This document shows positions 54,701 through 62,968 of a DNA stretch of 64,000 nt, in pieces. A model generated the notes under the pieces. That model saw only the letters and a program-made list of their open reading frames with translations, searched no databases and had not been told where the DNA came from. Origin of the DNA: Poriferisphaera corsica (GTDB taxonomy: Bacteria; Planctomycetota; Phycisphaerae; Phycisphaerales; Phycisphaeraceae); NCBI RefSeq assembly GCF_007747445.1, contig NZ_CP036425.1:1162175-1226174 (forward strand), in the 5' to 3' direction. Position numbers and translations under genes: made by a program. Within the stretch, counting starts at the first letter, position 1, and each line of letters begins with the position of its first letter.

Positions 54701-55158
54701 TTGACCCGACTCAGCAGCTTGACGTGCTGACCATGCTTGGCTTCGTCATCCTTATCGGTATCGTCGTCAACAACGCGATCCTGATTGTTCACCAGTCTCT
54801 TAATTTCATGAAGGGTATTGGTGAATCGACAGCTGACAAGGTGGAGCAGCTTGATCCATACAATGCGATCCGTGAATCTGTTCGTACACGAATGCGACCT
54901 ATTTTCATGACAACCGCGACATCCGTATTTGGTATGCTCCCATTGGTTATTGCAGGGGGTGCTGGTTCGGAACTCTACAAAGGCCTCGGCTCGGTGGTTG
55001 TCGGCGGACTCGTCGTTGCGACACTCTTTACGCTCATTGTCGTCCCGATCCTCTTCAGTCTAATCGTTGATATGAAGGCATACTTCTACAAAGTATTTGG
55101 ATGGCAGATGGCTGAAACAATGGATGCGGATAAGGCTGAGCATCTACTTGAGGCTTAA
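51787..55158 (+). CDS. RND-family multidrug/metal efflux permease
   Basis: This 1123-residue inner-membrane pump has twelve expected membrane helices and two large periplasmic loops. N-terminal FIGFAIKNPVKVAVGVLLILLFGVLSLLSIPIQLTPDVDTPQITV is typical of HAE-type RND pumps. In helix 4 the proton-relay region reads VGMVVDAAIVVLENIDRHL: one Asp (406) then Ala, as in metal pumps such as CusA, whereas drug pumps have two adjacent Asp. Helix 10-11 regions have LLVTYLLMAALFESFLYP and MLGFVILIGIVVNNAILIVHQ. It forms a trimer with the adaptor encoded upstream; an outer-membrane channel is not in the window. The substrate is unknown. Confidence 0.94.
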   Translation: MDFIGFAIKNPVKVAVGVLLILLFGVLSLLSIPIQLTPDVDTPQITVTTSWVGRSPEEIEKEIIDRQEDKLKGVSNLRKMKALAQTGTSQVTLEFYVGTNIDVARNEVSDKLREVPDYPDGVDEPVISSTEQGGQDAIAWIVLTSEDPNFDVEGFYDTVDDRVKPLIERVEGVDELQIYGGREREVHVEINPILMAQRGVTFNSLINALRGENVNVSAGDFNEGRLDVRIRTIGQYETLENIRETIVSTDASGPVRVKDIGDAKLSLDKRRAFVHQRGMNALAMAVNKQSGANVVQVQNRLDNVIKDINENVLPTLAKGTSLKQVYNQTIYINDAVQMVQTNLVIGAILAGVVLLVFLRTVRPTMIVLLSIPISVIGTFVVMTMLGRSINVISLAGLAFAVGMVVDAAIVVLENIDRHLGMGKSTFAAAYDGTVEVWGAILASVLTTVAVFVPVIFMQEEAGQLFRDISIAICASVLLSLLVSITVIPVASARMLKMKKEIHESAFMHQLHTLFGIANIAAKFTKWYSDSLYWVVAKMPARFIMRIVIVSLFTLISVIGAYMLMPPSSYLPSGNNNFVFGILLNPPGYSIPFQEEMAKEIEDSVRPYWEAETYADLEGLPPFLDPFTGQPVENIPPVENFFDVAYPGGMIMGASSKDKNNVMPLANLITARMWQIPGSMGFGFQMPIFGDATSSSDSIDVEIISDDLEDLKKVGAAMEQAMRAEFGNFTPIQPDPRNYKLPGPEMQLSIKRVHAADMGIDVNSVGVAVQSLIDGAVIGDYRLEGDTVDLKLIRAPEVEITLDQIGGVPLAVPSFENPGQMDVVPLASVVDVKRTQAPQEIKRIERRRAVSLSVTMPPGLALETAIQKVDQMQQGILARMKGNGEIGSNVIVQIAGSADKLSAVRTSLLGDFSGSISDILISVISSRMFLALLVTYLLMAALFESFLYPAVIMFSVPLATIGGFIGLFIVHKIDPTQQLDVLTMLGFVILIGIVVNNAILIVHQSLNFMKGIGESTADKVEQLDPYNAIRESVRTRMRPIFMTTATSVFGMLPLVIAGGAGSELYKGLGSVVVGGLVVATLFTLIVVPILFSLIVDMKAYFYKVFGWQMAETMDADKAEHLLEA

Positions 55159-55239
55159 TCTTATATAATGCTCCGGATTTTCTTAGCTTGATTTTTTTTG
55201 AGAATTTCCATCAGACTTTACATAATGTAATCAGAATGA

Positions 55240-55275
55240 AACCTGCCACGGAATAAAACTGTGGCAGGTTTTTTT
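55240..55275 (+). terminator. Terminator of the RND operon
   Basis: The perfect 10-bp stem AACCTGCCAC / GTGGCAGGTT is followed by TTTTT, about 80 bases after the pump stop codon. Confidence 0.92.
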
Positions 55276-55601
55276 ATCACCCTCTTTTTAACGTCCGTCC
55301 GCTTTTCTTCACCACCTTTCCCCGTTTGACTAGGGAAGATGTGATGGTGCTTTTTTCGCAAATGAACGGACCGCCCAACCGATATAGGGAAAGCAGACCG
55401 GTTGGAATCTTTCACGCTCCTTGCGCGTTCTACTCACAGATTAGTAAACAGCATTCATGGCCTAACAAGAGTCGTTACGTGCAATCGGACATAAGGTATC
55501 AATTGTATTTTGACTGGCTTTTTTACCATCCAACTTAGTTGACTTGATGGATTCAGCCTCAATAATTCAATGTGTTACCTGACAACAATAGGAAGCGAGA
55601 T
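55276..55601. other. Gene-free spacer
   Basis: These 326 bases between the RND terminator and the DUF2203 gene hold no convincing gene, repeat or hairpin. Short frames on both strands lack ribosome sites. Confidence 0.45.
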
Positions 55602-56027
55602 ATGCCTTATAACCAAGCACAAGTCAAGGCAGACAGCAACGCTGATCATGGGAAGAAATTCTTCTCTATCGAAGAAGCGAACAATTCGCTCGGCTACGTC
55701 AGGCGGATCGTTGATGATATCACGATTGTCTACACGAAGATTGTTGAGATGCGTCGTAGACTCGAAGAACTTGGCGAAAGTCAGTTTTCGCTTAGCCCTG
55801 ATAGCGAATACGAAAAACTGATGGACCGCCTTGGACTTCTCGTAGATGAACTGCACAGCATGGGGGCCGAACTTAAAGATTTTGAAAAAGGCCTCGTCGA
55901 TTTTCCTTCACGCCATAAGGACCGTGAAGTTCTTCTTTGCTGGAAACAAGGAGAAGACAAGGTCGAACACTGGCATGAAGTTGATACAGGTTATGCGGGC
56001 CGCCAGTCAATCGCTGATCTCAAATAG
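55602..56027 (+). CDS. DUF2203 family protein
   Basis: This 141-residue protein starts with FFSIEEANNSLGYVRRIVDDITIVY and has a long helical middle (about 35-95, coiled-coil-like). It ends in the family signature REVLLCWKQGEDKVEHWHEVDTGYAGRQSIADL. DUF2203 members are small cytoplasmic proteins with the CW..GE....WH....G..GR.P pattern; their function is unknown, and the Cys/His residues might bind metal. ATG at 55602 has a GA-rich site upstream; a frame to 55572 adds ten residues. It has its own terminator. Confidence 0.85.
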   Translation: MPYNQAQVKADSNADHGKKFFSIEEANNSLGYVRRIVDDITIVYTKIVEMRRRLEELGESQFSLSPDSEYEKLMDRLGLLVDELHSMGAELKDFEKGLVDFPSRHKDREVLLCWKQGEDKVEHWHEVDTGYAGRQSIADLK

Positions 56028-56099
56028 TTTTTTAATATAGTGCAGCGTCTAGGGACGCAAAATCATTCAATGCCTCATTGCATTGCACCTCAACGACAC

Positions 56100-56130
56100 A
56101 ACAGCGAAGCATTTTGCTTCGCTGTTTTTT
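56100..56130 (+). terminator. Terminator of the DUF2203 gene
   Basis: The perfect 11-bp stem AACAGCGAAGC / GCTTCGCTGTT is followed by further T residues. It lies between convergent genes and may also serve the leftward glycosyltransferase gene. Confidence 0.88.
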
Positions 56131-56151
56131 GACTCAAAATGCAGTCCATGA

Positions 56152-56877
56152 TCACGTACGTTTTAGATACAACACCCCAATTGTTGTCAGTATTTTATAG
56201 CCTGCTTTGATAGACCCGATGATGGAACCTGATATCTTCGATTTGCCTGCATGACGATCACGATACGCCACATCAAACTCCGTGATATGAAGCTTTTTCG
56301 TCGCAGCTTTATACTGCATTTCAACTGTCCAACCCCATGTCCTGTCATTCATGTCCAAATCGATCAACGCGTCGTACAGCATTGCTCGCATTGGGCCAAG
56401 ATCCGTGTAGTGTTGTCCTGTTGTAAGATTAAGTAATAGGCATGCAAAGCGGTTTCCAAATTGCTGGGTCAGTGTTAATGATCCCGGCTCAGCTAATTTG
56501 GTACGTGAGGCAATCACAAAATCTGAGGTCCCCCGCAGGATCGGTGCAATCACATCGCCGAGTTTCGATGGATCATCGGATAAATCAGCATCTAAGAAAG
56601 CAACAGCATACGGTTTATCATCTAATGCATGGATAGCTTCCATACCTGCCAGGCATGCCGATCCATAACCACGACTTTTCTCGGTAATCACTTTGAATCC
56701 AGAATCGATTCCGCGCTTAGCAGTCTCATCTGTTGACGCGTTATCAATCAAAAAAACGTGACGAAATAGATGCCACGGCAATGCCGCCGCTAACGGTTCA
56801 ATATTCTCTTCTTCGTTATATGCAGGGATGATCAAGTCAACTGGATGTTTTGGGTCAGCAGAAGTCATGGCTCTCAC
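56152..56877 (-). CDS. Glycosyltransferase family 2 (polyprenyl-phosphate sugar synthase type)
   Basis: This 241-residue GT-A enzyme starts with DLIIPAYNEEENIEPLAAALP and carries the donor motif AVAFLDADLSDDPSKL (DxD-type), then GTSDFVIASRTKL. It resembles bacterial dolichol-phosphate-mannose/glucose synthase-like enzymes that load a sugar on undecaprenyl phosphate. It lacks C-terminal membrane helices, though the end, KAGYKILTTIGVLYLKR, is weakly hydrophobic. It is transcribed alone. The donor sugar and acceptor are unknown. Confidence 0.87.
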   Translation of the reverse strand: MRAMTSADPKHPVDLIIPAYNEEENIEPLAAALPWHLFRHVFLIDNASTDETAKRGIDSGFKVITEKSRGYGSACLAGMEAIHALDDKPYAVAFLDADLSDDPSKLGDVIAPILRGTSDFVIASRTKLAEPGSLTLTQQFGNRFACLLLNLTTGQHYTDLGPMRAMLYDALIDLDMNDRTWGWTVEMQYKAATKKLHITEFDVAYRDRHAGKSKISGSIIGSIKAGYKILTTIGVLYLKRT

Positions 56878-57207
56878 AGAGTTTGTATGCTAAAACACAT
56901 AGATCTACACGGACGAATATTCAAAAACATCGGCGAATCGTTACGTCTCGAGATAAACTTATGGCTGGGAATCCTTATTTCAGGCCTAGCATGGAGTTAG
57001 CATCGTTTTTTATGCTATGGATGATCCGGAGTGTTTGAAAAATCCGACACTTTAGCGTATCATCACTATATCCGGATAGGCGGATGAATGCTTGTTCACC
57101 ACGAGTCATTTGTTTTTGATATGGGTGTTGATTCAGGCGAGTGGTAAGAGAATGATCAATCATGCAGGCACGTAAATGCTTGTTAATACAAGGATTGGGA
57201 GCATCGC
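56878..57207. other. Gene-free spacer upstream of metF
   Basis: These 330 bases between divergent genes contain no gene. I looked for a SAM, SAH or cobalamin riboswitch before metF and recognised none. A 10-bp palindrome, TATCCGGATA, sits near 57068. Confidence 0.45.
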
Positions 57208-58137
57208 ATGCACGCGAAGGATATCTTTGAACAGCACAGTACAACATTTTCATTCGAGTTTTTTCCGCCGAAGACAGAAGCAAGTGCAGAAGCGTTATTT
57301 GCTGCGGTGAAAGAGCTTGAGGCATTGAAGCCATCGTTTGTGTCGGTGACATATGGGGCAGGGGGCGGCACACGTGAGCTGACTCATGATCTGGTGTTGC
57401 GGATTAAGAAAGAAACACAAATCACGACTGTGCCACACCTTACGTGTGTATGTCACAGTGAGTCTGAAATCGAAGCGATCCTTGAGCGATATGCGAAGGA
57501 GGGGGTTGAGAACATCCTCGCACTGGCCGGCGACCCACCAGTAAGTGTTGGTGGTGATGATGGTTATGATCGTAGCCAGGATGCGTTCCAGCACGCATCG
57601 GATTTAGTACGGTTTATCAAAAAGTTCAACGATAGTGGCAAGCATCCCAATGGTAAGAAGGGGTTTGGTATTGGTGTCGCGGGTTTTCCGGAAGGTCATC
57701 CGGGAACGCCAAACCGTTTACTAGAAATGGATTACCTCAAAGCAAAAATTGATGAGGGCGCGGACTATATTTGTACGCAGTTGTTTTTTGAGAATCGTGA
57801 TTTTTATGATTTCCGCGAACGATGTGAGTTAGCGGGGATTGATGTGCCGATCATTGCGGGGATCATGCCGATTACGACAGCGGGTGGGATGAAGCGGATG
57901 GCTGAGTTATCAGCGGGGTCACGGTTCCCGGCATCGCTCTTAAAGGCAGTGCAGCGTGCGAATGGCGATGCCGAGGCGGTGAAGCGTGTGGGGATTCACT
58001 GGGCGACGGAGCAGTGTCGAGATTTGTTAGATAATCACGTAAGAGGTTTGCACTTTTACACGTTGAATAGATCAGATGCGACGAAAGAGATTTATTTGAA
58101 TCTTGGGGCGCGGGATAGTGCAGCGCTGGGTGGGTGA
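57208..58137 (+). CDS. metF: 5,10-methylenetetrahydrofolate reductase
   Basis: This 309-residue FAD-dependent enzyme reduces methylene-THF to methyl-THF, the methyl donor for methionine. The start TFSFEFFPPKTEASAEALF contains the catalytic Glu (EFFPPK). Other family marks are FVSVTYGAGGGTRE, the segment HLTCVCHSESEIEAILERY, GVENILALAGDPP, and GADYICTQLFFENRDFYDF, ending with IMPITTAGGMKRMAELSG-like residues. Length is standard for bacterial MetF. The gene has a terminator shortly after. Methionine regulation is expected but no riboswitch was recognised. Confidence 0.96.
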   Translation: MHAKDIFEQHSTTFSFEFFPPKTEASAEALFAAVKELEALKPSFVSVTYGAGGGTRELTHDLVLRIKKETQITTVPHLTCVCHSESEIEAILERYAKEGVENILALAGDPPVSVGGDDGYDRSQDAFQHASDLVRFIKKFNDSGKHPNGKKGFGIGVAGFPEGHPGTPNRLLEMDYLKAKIDEGADYICTQLFFENRDFYDFRERCELAGIDVPIIAGIMPITTAGGMKRMAELSAGSRFPASLLKAVQRANGDAEAVKRVGIHWATEQCRDLLDNHVRGLHFYTLNRSDATKEIYLNLGARDSAALGG

Positions 58138-58170
58138 TGCGTTAGGTTGATGGGAAGATGAAATAATGTA

Positions 58171-58197
58171 GCCGCATGCTTGAGTGTGCGGTTTTTT
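58171..58197 (+). terminator. Terminator of metF
   Basis: A GC-rich stem (GCCGCA / TGTGCGG region) is followed by six T residues, 34 bases after the stop codon. Confidence 0.75.
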
Positions 58198-58262
58198 GTT
58201 GCGTGGAAGGAAGAGATTGTGGGATGATATTGTGGGTTTGCGGGGAATGATTCTGGGAGTAA

Positions 58263-60011
58263 ATGATGGAAAGAAAAATTGCTGAACCTTTGGGAGAGTT
58301 AGTGTTGAGGCGAGGGGAAGAAGTATTAGCTGTTCGACAGTTGGAGGGATGTCCGGATGATTTGTTGGTCTGGGTGAAAGTGTATGGGATTAATTGGTGG
58401 GAAGTGTTGGTGATGTTCTGGCCGGAGGTTTTGACGCTGGTGTTGATGTTGGGGTTATTGGTTTATGTTTGGCGATGGAAACGATTGCGGGGACGGATTA
58501 AAGAAGTGCGCAGGGGGGAGTGGTATTGCATGAGGTGTGGGTATGGGGTGAGAGATAGGATTGGAACTAGAAAGGACGATGGTTGTGGTGAGTGTGGCAA
58601 GCAACTTGATGGAAAGGTGAGGGTGAGGGGATGGTGGCGAGGTGGGTGGTTGGGGTTGTTAGGCGGCGGGGTGATCGTGTTGGTGCTTTGCATGCCGATA
58701 GCGGGTTATGTGGTGTATCGATCGTTTATTGATCCGGATACGAAAGAGTTCATTTTTGGTGATGGCGCAATGGGGTATTTTGGATGGCGGCAGTATAGTT
58801 GGGAGTTTGAGAAGTTTGGCGGGATGATGGATTGGTCATCACGTTGGGGATATAGCGAGATTGTTGAGGTCCTTCAGGACAGGGATTGTGATTGGTGGGA
58901 CATCCCTTCATGTTGGTTTGAGCTTCGTGCTGTGCGTTATGTAGATGGACAGGGGCTAGAGCATAGACGATTGGTGACCGCGGCATTACCGAGTGGTGAA
59001 GTTAGCGTGAGAATGCCTAACGGTCGGGCGAATAGAATTGAGCTTCTTAATGTCGAAAATAGCATGAGTTCGAAAGAGGTACTGTTTTCAGAGGAGGGAG
59101 AGAAGTATGTTCTCAGTATGGCTGATCAGTTATTTTTGTATGACAAATTGAGTGGTGAACTGGAGAGATTTGAAAGTGATTGGGGGTTGCCGATATTTTG
59201 GGATCGAGTGGAGATGCATCGATTGGATGACCGGTATGCAGTGATTTGTGGTTCTGGGAATGGGCGCGGTTTCCATGATCCAGATCCAAGTATAGAGGAT
59301 GGTTATGCCGTCGATGAATATGAAGAAATGACGACTGGTTATGGTTCACAGTTCAGAGACACATGGTGGGCGATGCATGTTGTGATGTTGGATATGAAGC
59401 AAAGGCAAGTCGTGATTGATAGGGCTGTTTTGATGAGAGATGCAAGACCTGAATCTGAGCGCTATCTGGAGGAAATATGTTTAATTCCAGATGATGTCGA
59501 TTTTGATATGGAGGGGCATCGTCGGTTGGGTTTTACGTATTTCTTTGAGGATGGTTTGAAATGCAATGACACATTATTGAATGAAGACTTAGGGGGAGAA
59601 AAGCAAATTTGGTTGATGTGGCGTAGTCATGATCGTTGGTTTGATCAAAGTAGACGGCAATGTATATTTTTAGATCTTGATGAGAATATCGATGAGCTAG
59701 TCTATACGCGGGGGTATGTTTGGCCAATACCGATGATGAAATGGTTTAAGTATCGATTGAAGGGCCTTTGCACCGTGGATTGGACCATCATTGCTACGTA
59801 TTTTGTTGGTGAGAATGATGTCGAACTGTATTTGGATCATGAGCAGAGTTGGGATTCGGGGATGATAACGCATGATGCTTATTTTGATAAGGAGCAAAAT
59901 AGGCTGTGGGTTGTGGATCAGTTTGGAGATGGAAATTCTGGGAAGTACGGCCACGACGAATTGGGGGTGCGGGTTTATAACATATCGGAAGTGATGGAAT
60001 ATGGGCATTGA
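58263..60011 (+). CDS. Large hypothetical membrane protein with zinc ribbon
   Basis: This 582-residue protein has two membrane helices, about 48-70 and 127-152. Between them lies a cytoplasmic zinc ribbon, WYCMRCGYGVRDRIG...GCGECGKQL (Cys89, 92, 108, 111), of the type common in planctomycetes. Residues 155-582 would be periplasmic, rich in Trp and acidic residues, with segments such as EEGEKYVLSMADQLFLYDKLSGELERF and QNRLWVVDQFGDGN that recall beta-propeller blades. GGGAG precedes the ATG. I do not recognise a named family. Codons are G-rich like its neighbours. It may be a surface sensor or scaffold, but that is speculation. Confidence 0.7.
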   Translation: MMERKIAEPLGELVLRRGEEVLAVRQLEGCPDDLLVWVKVYGINWWEVLVMFWPEVLTLVLMLGLLVYVWRWKRLRGRIKEVRRGEWYCMRCGYGVRDRIGTRKDDGCGECGKQLDGKVRVRGWWRGGWLGLLGGGVIVLVLCMPIAGYVVYRSFIDPDTKEFIFGDGAMGYFGWRQYSWEFEKFGGMMDWSSRWGYSEIVEVLQDRDCDWWDIPSCWFELRAVRYVDGQGLEHRRLVTAALPSGEVSVRMPNGRANRIELLNVENSMSSKEVLFSEEGEKYVLSMADQLFLYDKLSGELERFESDWGLPIFWDRVEMHRLDDRYAVICGSGNGRGFHDPDPSIEDGYAVDEYEEMTTGYGSQFRDTWWAMHVVMLDMKQRQVVIDRAVLMRDARPESERYLEEICLIPDDVDFDMEGHRRLGFTYFFEDGLKCNDTLLNEDLGGEKQIWLMWRSHDRWFDQSRRQCIFLDLDENIDELVYTRGYVWPIPMMKWFKYRLKGLCTVDWTIIATYFVGENDVELYLDHEQSWDSGMITHDAYFDKEQNRLWVVDQFGDGNSGKYGHDELGVRVYNISEVMEYGH

Positions 60012-60146
60012 TACTGACAAGAGGGAATAGATGGGTGAGATGTGTGGTTAGGTGGAGGCGAGTTGAGGTTTTAAGTGGTGGGGAAGCGATTGTTGATGGA
60101 ATTGGACAAGTGGGGATGTTGATTTAATAAAGAAAAGGAGATGCGT

Positions 60147-60629
60147 ATGTGTTGTGTGATGAAAGGGGGCTTATCGGTTCTGGGGAGGCTTTTTTTGGTG
60201 TTGATCTTTGTGATGAGCGCTTTGGGGAATAAGGTGCCGAACTTTGAGAGTATGGCGGGGTATATGGCGAGTGAGGGGATGCCGATGCCGAAGGTGATGC
60301 TGGTGGGGGCGATCGTGTTTATGGTGGTGGGCGGTGCGCTGGTGTTTGTAGGATTCAAGGCGCGGATTGGCGCGGGGCTGCTGGCGGTGTTTTTGGTGCT
60401 TGCAACATATTATTTTCATGACTTTTGGACATTTGTGGATGCTGGAGAGCGGCAGATGCAAACGATCGCATTCATGAAGAACTTGGCGCTGTTGGGTGCG
60501 ATGTTGTTTATCGTGGCGAATGGTGCTGGGGCGTGGAGTGTAGATCGGTTGATTGGTAGGGGAAAATCGTGTGCAAGTGAAGGTTGTAAAACAAAAGATC
60601 AGAAAGAAAAATCAGTGGTTGATCAGTAA
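60147..60629 (+). CDS. DoxX-family membrane protein
   Basis: This 160-residue protein has four membrane helices: GLSVLGRLFLVLIFVMSALGN, MLVGAIVFMVVGGALVFVGF, GAGLLAVFLVLATYYFHDFW and IAFMKNLALLGAMLFIVANGAGAWSVD. The helix pattern and the F/Y-H-D-F-W and K-N-L-A/S-L-x-G motifs match DoxX/SURF4-type proteins. Members have been tied to quinone oxidation and redox homeostasis, but the role here is unknown. The start at ATG 60147 is favoured because AGGAG lies six bases upstream; ATG at 60141 touches the ribosome site. The tail is Cys/Lys-rich (SCASEGCKTKDQK). Confidence 0.87.
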   Translation: MCCVMKGGLSVLGRLFLVLIFVMSALGNKVPNFESMAGYMASEGMPMPKVMLVGAIVFMVVGGALVFVGFKARIGAGLLAVFLVLATYYFHDFWTFVDAGERQMQTIAFMKNLALLGAMLFIVANGAGAWSVDRLIGRGKSCASEGCKTKDQKEKSVVDQ

Positions 60630-60679
60630 TGAATGATGCAGCGGCAGATTAGATATTGAAAATATCAAGATGATGTATG

Positions 60680-60707
60680 ACCCGAGTACGCGAGTGTTCG
60701 GGTTTTT
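60680..60707 (+). terminator. Terminator of the DoxX gene
   Basis: ACCCGA pairs with TTCGGGT, followed by TTTTTA, about 50 bases after the stop codon. Confidence 0.78.
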
Positions 60708-60860
60708 ATATTGGCGGGCTAAAGGGCAATTCGATGATGTGTTCTTGAGTCATTGATGAGGTGATGGATGATCGTGTGTGCTGAGGTAGGGGTGAAGGTA
60801 GGTGGATATATGAGAAAACACTCAGTTGAAGCTGAGGATTATGAAGCGTGTTCGGAATCG

Positions 60861-61343
60861 TTATTCGTCGTTTTGCTTTTGGCGACGTTCCTTGATCATC
60901 GCAATGAATTGCTCACGCATTTGCTCCTGCTTTTTATACTGTTCTTTGGTAAGAACTTCCTTGAGTTCACTTTGTCTGGCACGTGAGATTTCACGAAATT
61001 TGCGCAATTTCTTGAAGCGTGGTTCATCGGAACTTTTGAGATCGCGCATTTGAGGAATGTATTTTTTGTTGATTTCGAGGACTTTGGCTTTTTGATTGTC
61101 ATCGAGGTCAAGTTTTTCGGCCATGCTGTCGGTGATGAGTTGGACGATCTCGTCGTCGGTCATGCTTTCGTCGGTCTTTTTTGTGTCGTCAGAAACGTCT
61201 TTGTTTTCGTTTTCGTTGTCGCTGGTGTTGGTGTTATTTTGGAGTGGGGTGAGTTGGGCTGTAGTTACGGCAGCAATAATGAAGAAGCTGGCGAAAAATG
61301 AGGTACAAATCATCATGCATTTAGATTGAATAAAATGAGTCAT
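60861..61343 (-). CDS. Spy/CpxP-like periplasmic protein
   Basis: This 160-residue exported protein has a signal sequence at residues 8-29 (CMMICTSFFASFFIIAAVTTA). A Asn/Asp/Thr-rich linker follows, then a helical region EKLDLDDNQKAKVLEINKKYIPQMRDLK...RKFREISRARQSELKEVLTKEQYKKQEQMREQ. The LTxxQ-like repeats (LDDNQ, LTKEQ) resemble Spy/CpxP periplasmic chaperone or metal-sensing proteins. GGAG lies six bases before the ATG. It stands alone on the minus strand between rightward genes. The Spy-like call is by motif and moderate. Confidence 0.65.
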   Translation of the reverse strand: MTHFIQSKCMMICTSFFASFFIIAAVTTAQLTPLQNNTNTSDNENENKDVSDDTKKTDESMTDDEIVQLITDSMAEKLDLDDNQKAKVLEINKKYIPQMRDLKSSDEPRFKKLRKFREISRARQSELKEVLTKEQYKKQEQMREQFIAMIKERRQKQNDE

Positions 61344-61566
61344 GGCATTCTCCAGCTAGAAAAAGTGTGTAGGTGTTTGGTTTAAATTTCAGGCTAAGCA
61401 ATGGTAGGAGTGACGTGGGACATGAGGACAGGAAGGTGGGGAATAGCCTAAAAGCGGAGTGATGGTTTTGTGATGAGATGAAGTGATAGGGCAATATGGG
61501 ATACAATGAGTATGGAGTGTGTGTCTGATCGAGGTGAGGACGCTTGGTTGTCAGAAGGAATCATGA

Positions 61567-62661
61567 ATGAGTCATATTGAATTGTTGACGCGATTGGGGT
61601 GGGACGATCATTTTGCAGGGGAGGCAGAACGGTTGGGTTTTGATATGGCTGAGATTGCGCGGGTGAGTGGTGTGAGGCGGAAGGGATTTGTGGTGAGGCG
61701 GGGAGATGAGAGTTGGATGGTGAAGGCTGCGGGGCGATTGAAGCGTGCGAAGTTTTACCCAGTGGCAGGTGATTGGGTGGTTGTGAATCAGAAGAATGTG
61801 ATTACGGATGTGCTGCCGCGGCGGAATGCGCTATCGCGTGGTGCGGCAGGGGTGAGTCGGAAGGAAGGGGGGCCTGCGGTTGAAGAACAGGTGATGGCGT
61901 CGAATTTGGATGCGGTGCTGATTGTGTGTGGTTTGGATGGCGATTTTAATCTGCGAAGGATCGAGCGGTACCAGACGCTGATTTATAACTGTGAACTGAA
62001 GGCTGTGATTGTACTGACGAAGGCGGATTTGCAGGCGAAGCGTGATGAGATGGTGAAAGAAGTGATGGATGTGGTGGGAGGGACGGGTGGGGTTGAGGTG
62101 CATGTTGTTGGGATGGACGATGAGGTTGGGATGGATGGCGTGCGGAGGCATTTGAATGCTGGGGAGACGATTACGATGATCGGTTCGTCGGGGGCAGGGA
62201 AGTCGACGCTGATTAATCGGCTGCTGGGTGAGGAATTGCAGGTGACGGGAGCGGTGAGTGATGCGGTGGGCAAGGGAAAGCATACGACGACAAAAAGGGA
62301 TCTGATCATGATGCCAAACGGGGGGATGGTGATTGATAATCCGGGGATCCGGGAAGTGGCGTTTTGGGGGGATGAAGGGGGAGTGGACGCGACCTTTCCG
62401 GAGATTGATGATGTGGCAGGGATGTGTAAATTTGGGGATTGCAGTCATACGCATGAACCGGGGTGTGCTGTGCGAGCGGGGGTTGAATCTGGGGAGATTA
62501 AGCAGGAGCGACTGGAGAGTTATTTGAAGATGCGGGGGGAAATGTCACGATTGGCGGAGCGGCAGGAGAAAGGTGTGAATCGGGCTGAAAAGGAGCGATT
62601 GAAGGGACTTTCGATCAAGATTCGGGATGTGCAGATGCGAAAAGGTGGGAAACGGCGGTAG
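61567..62661 (+). CDS. rsgA: Ribosome small-subunit-dependent GTPase RsgA
   Basis: This 364-residue circularly permuted GTPase helps mature the 30S subunit. The N-terminal OB-like domain (about 30-90) is followed by G4 (VLTKADL, residues 153-159), then the P-loop GSSGAGKSTLINRLLG (about 208-223), switch KGKHTTTKRDLI, and G3 DNPGIRE. The C-terminal zinc site has CKFGDCSHTHEPGCAVRAGVESG. Order G4-G1-G3 confirms the RsgA permutation. The C-terminal tail is basic (RKGGKRR). AAGGA lies upstream of the ATG. The RicT-like gene follows 307 bases on. Confidence 0.96.
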   Translation: MSHIELLTRLGWDDHFAGEAERLGFDMAEIARVSGVRRKGFVVRRGDESWMVKAAGRLKRAKFYPVAGDWVVVNQKNVITDVLPRRNALSRGAAGVSRKEGGPAVEEQVMASNLDAVLIVCGLDGDFNLRRIERYQTLIYNCELKAVIVLTKADLQAKRDEMVKEVMDVVGGTGGVEVHVVGMDDEVGMDGVRRHLNAGETITMIGSSGAGKSTLINRLLGEELQVTGAVSDAVGKGKHTTTKRDLIMMPNGGMVIDNPGIREVAFWGDEGGVDATFPEIDDVAGMCKFGDCSHTHEPGCAVRAGVESGEIKQERLESYLKMRGEMSRLAERQEKGVNRAEKERLKGLSIKIRDVQMRKGGKRR

Positions 62662-62968
62662 ATCGTAGAGGGGTGGTTTGGGAATTTGGTCGAAAAGTGT
62701 GGGAGAAATGTTGCTGGTATGGGGTGTGAGAAGTAGGATGTTGGGACACAATATCCGTGTATGAACTCTGCGGCTTTGTCTAGCGAGCGGTGGAAGTCTA
62801 AAAAGTAGCTGGGCGACAATTGAAATTGAAGCAAACCTGTTCCAATGTATACGTTTGGGGGTAGGGGGATTGCGCCCATTTTGTGTTGAGTTTTTGGGGA
62901 TGAGTTGGTGGAGAGGGGAGAATGGGGGGCGGGCAGGTTTGATGAAGATATACACGGAGTAAATAGAG
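62662..62968. other. Gene-free spacer
   Basis: These 307 bases between rsgA and the RicT-like gene show no gene, repeat or strong hairpin. Leftward frames here lack ribosome sites and family resemblance. Confidence 0.45.

Noticed and set aside
57040-57207. Riboswitch before metF
   Set aside because: No SAM, SAH or cobalamin core motif was recognised in the leader.
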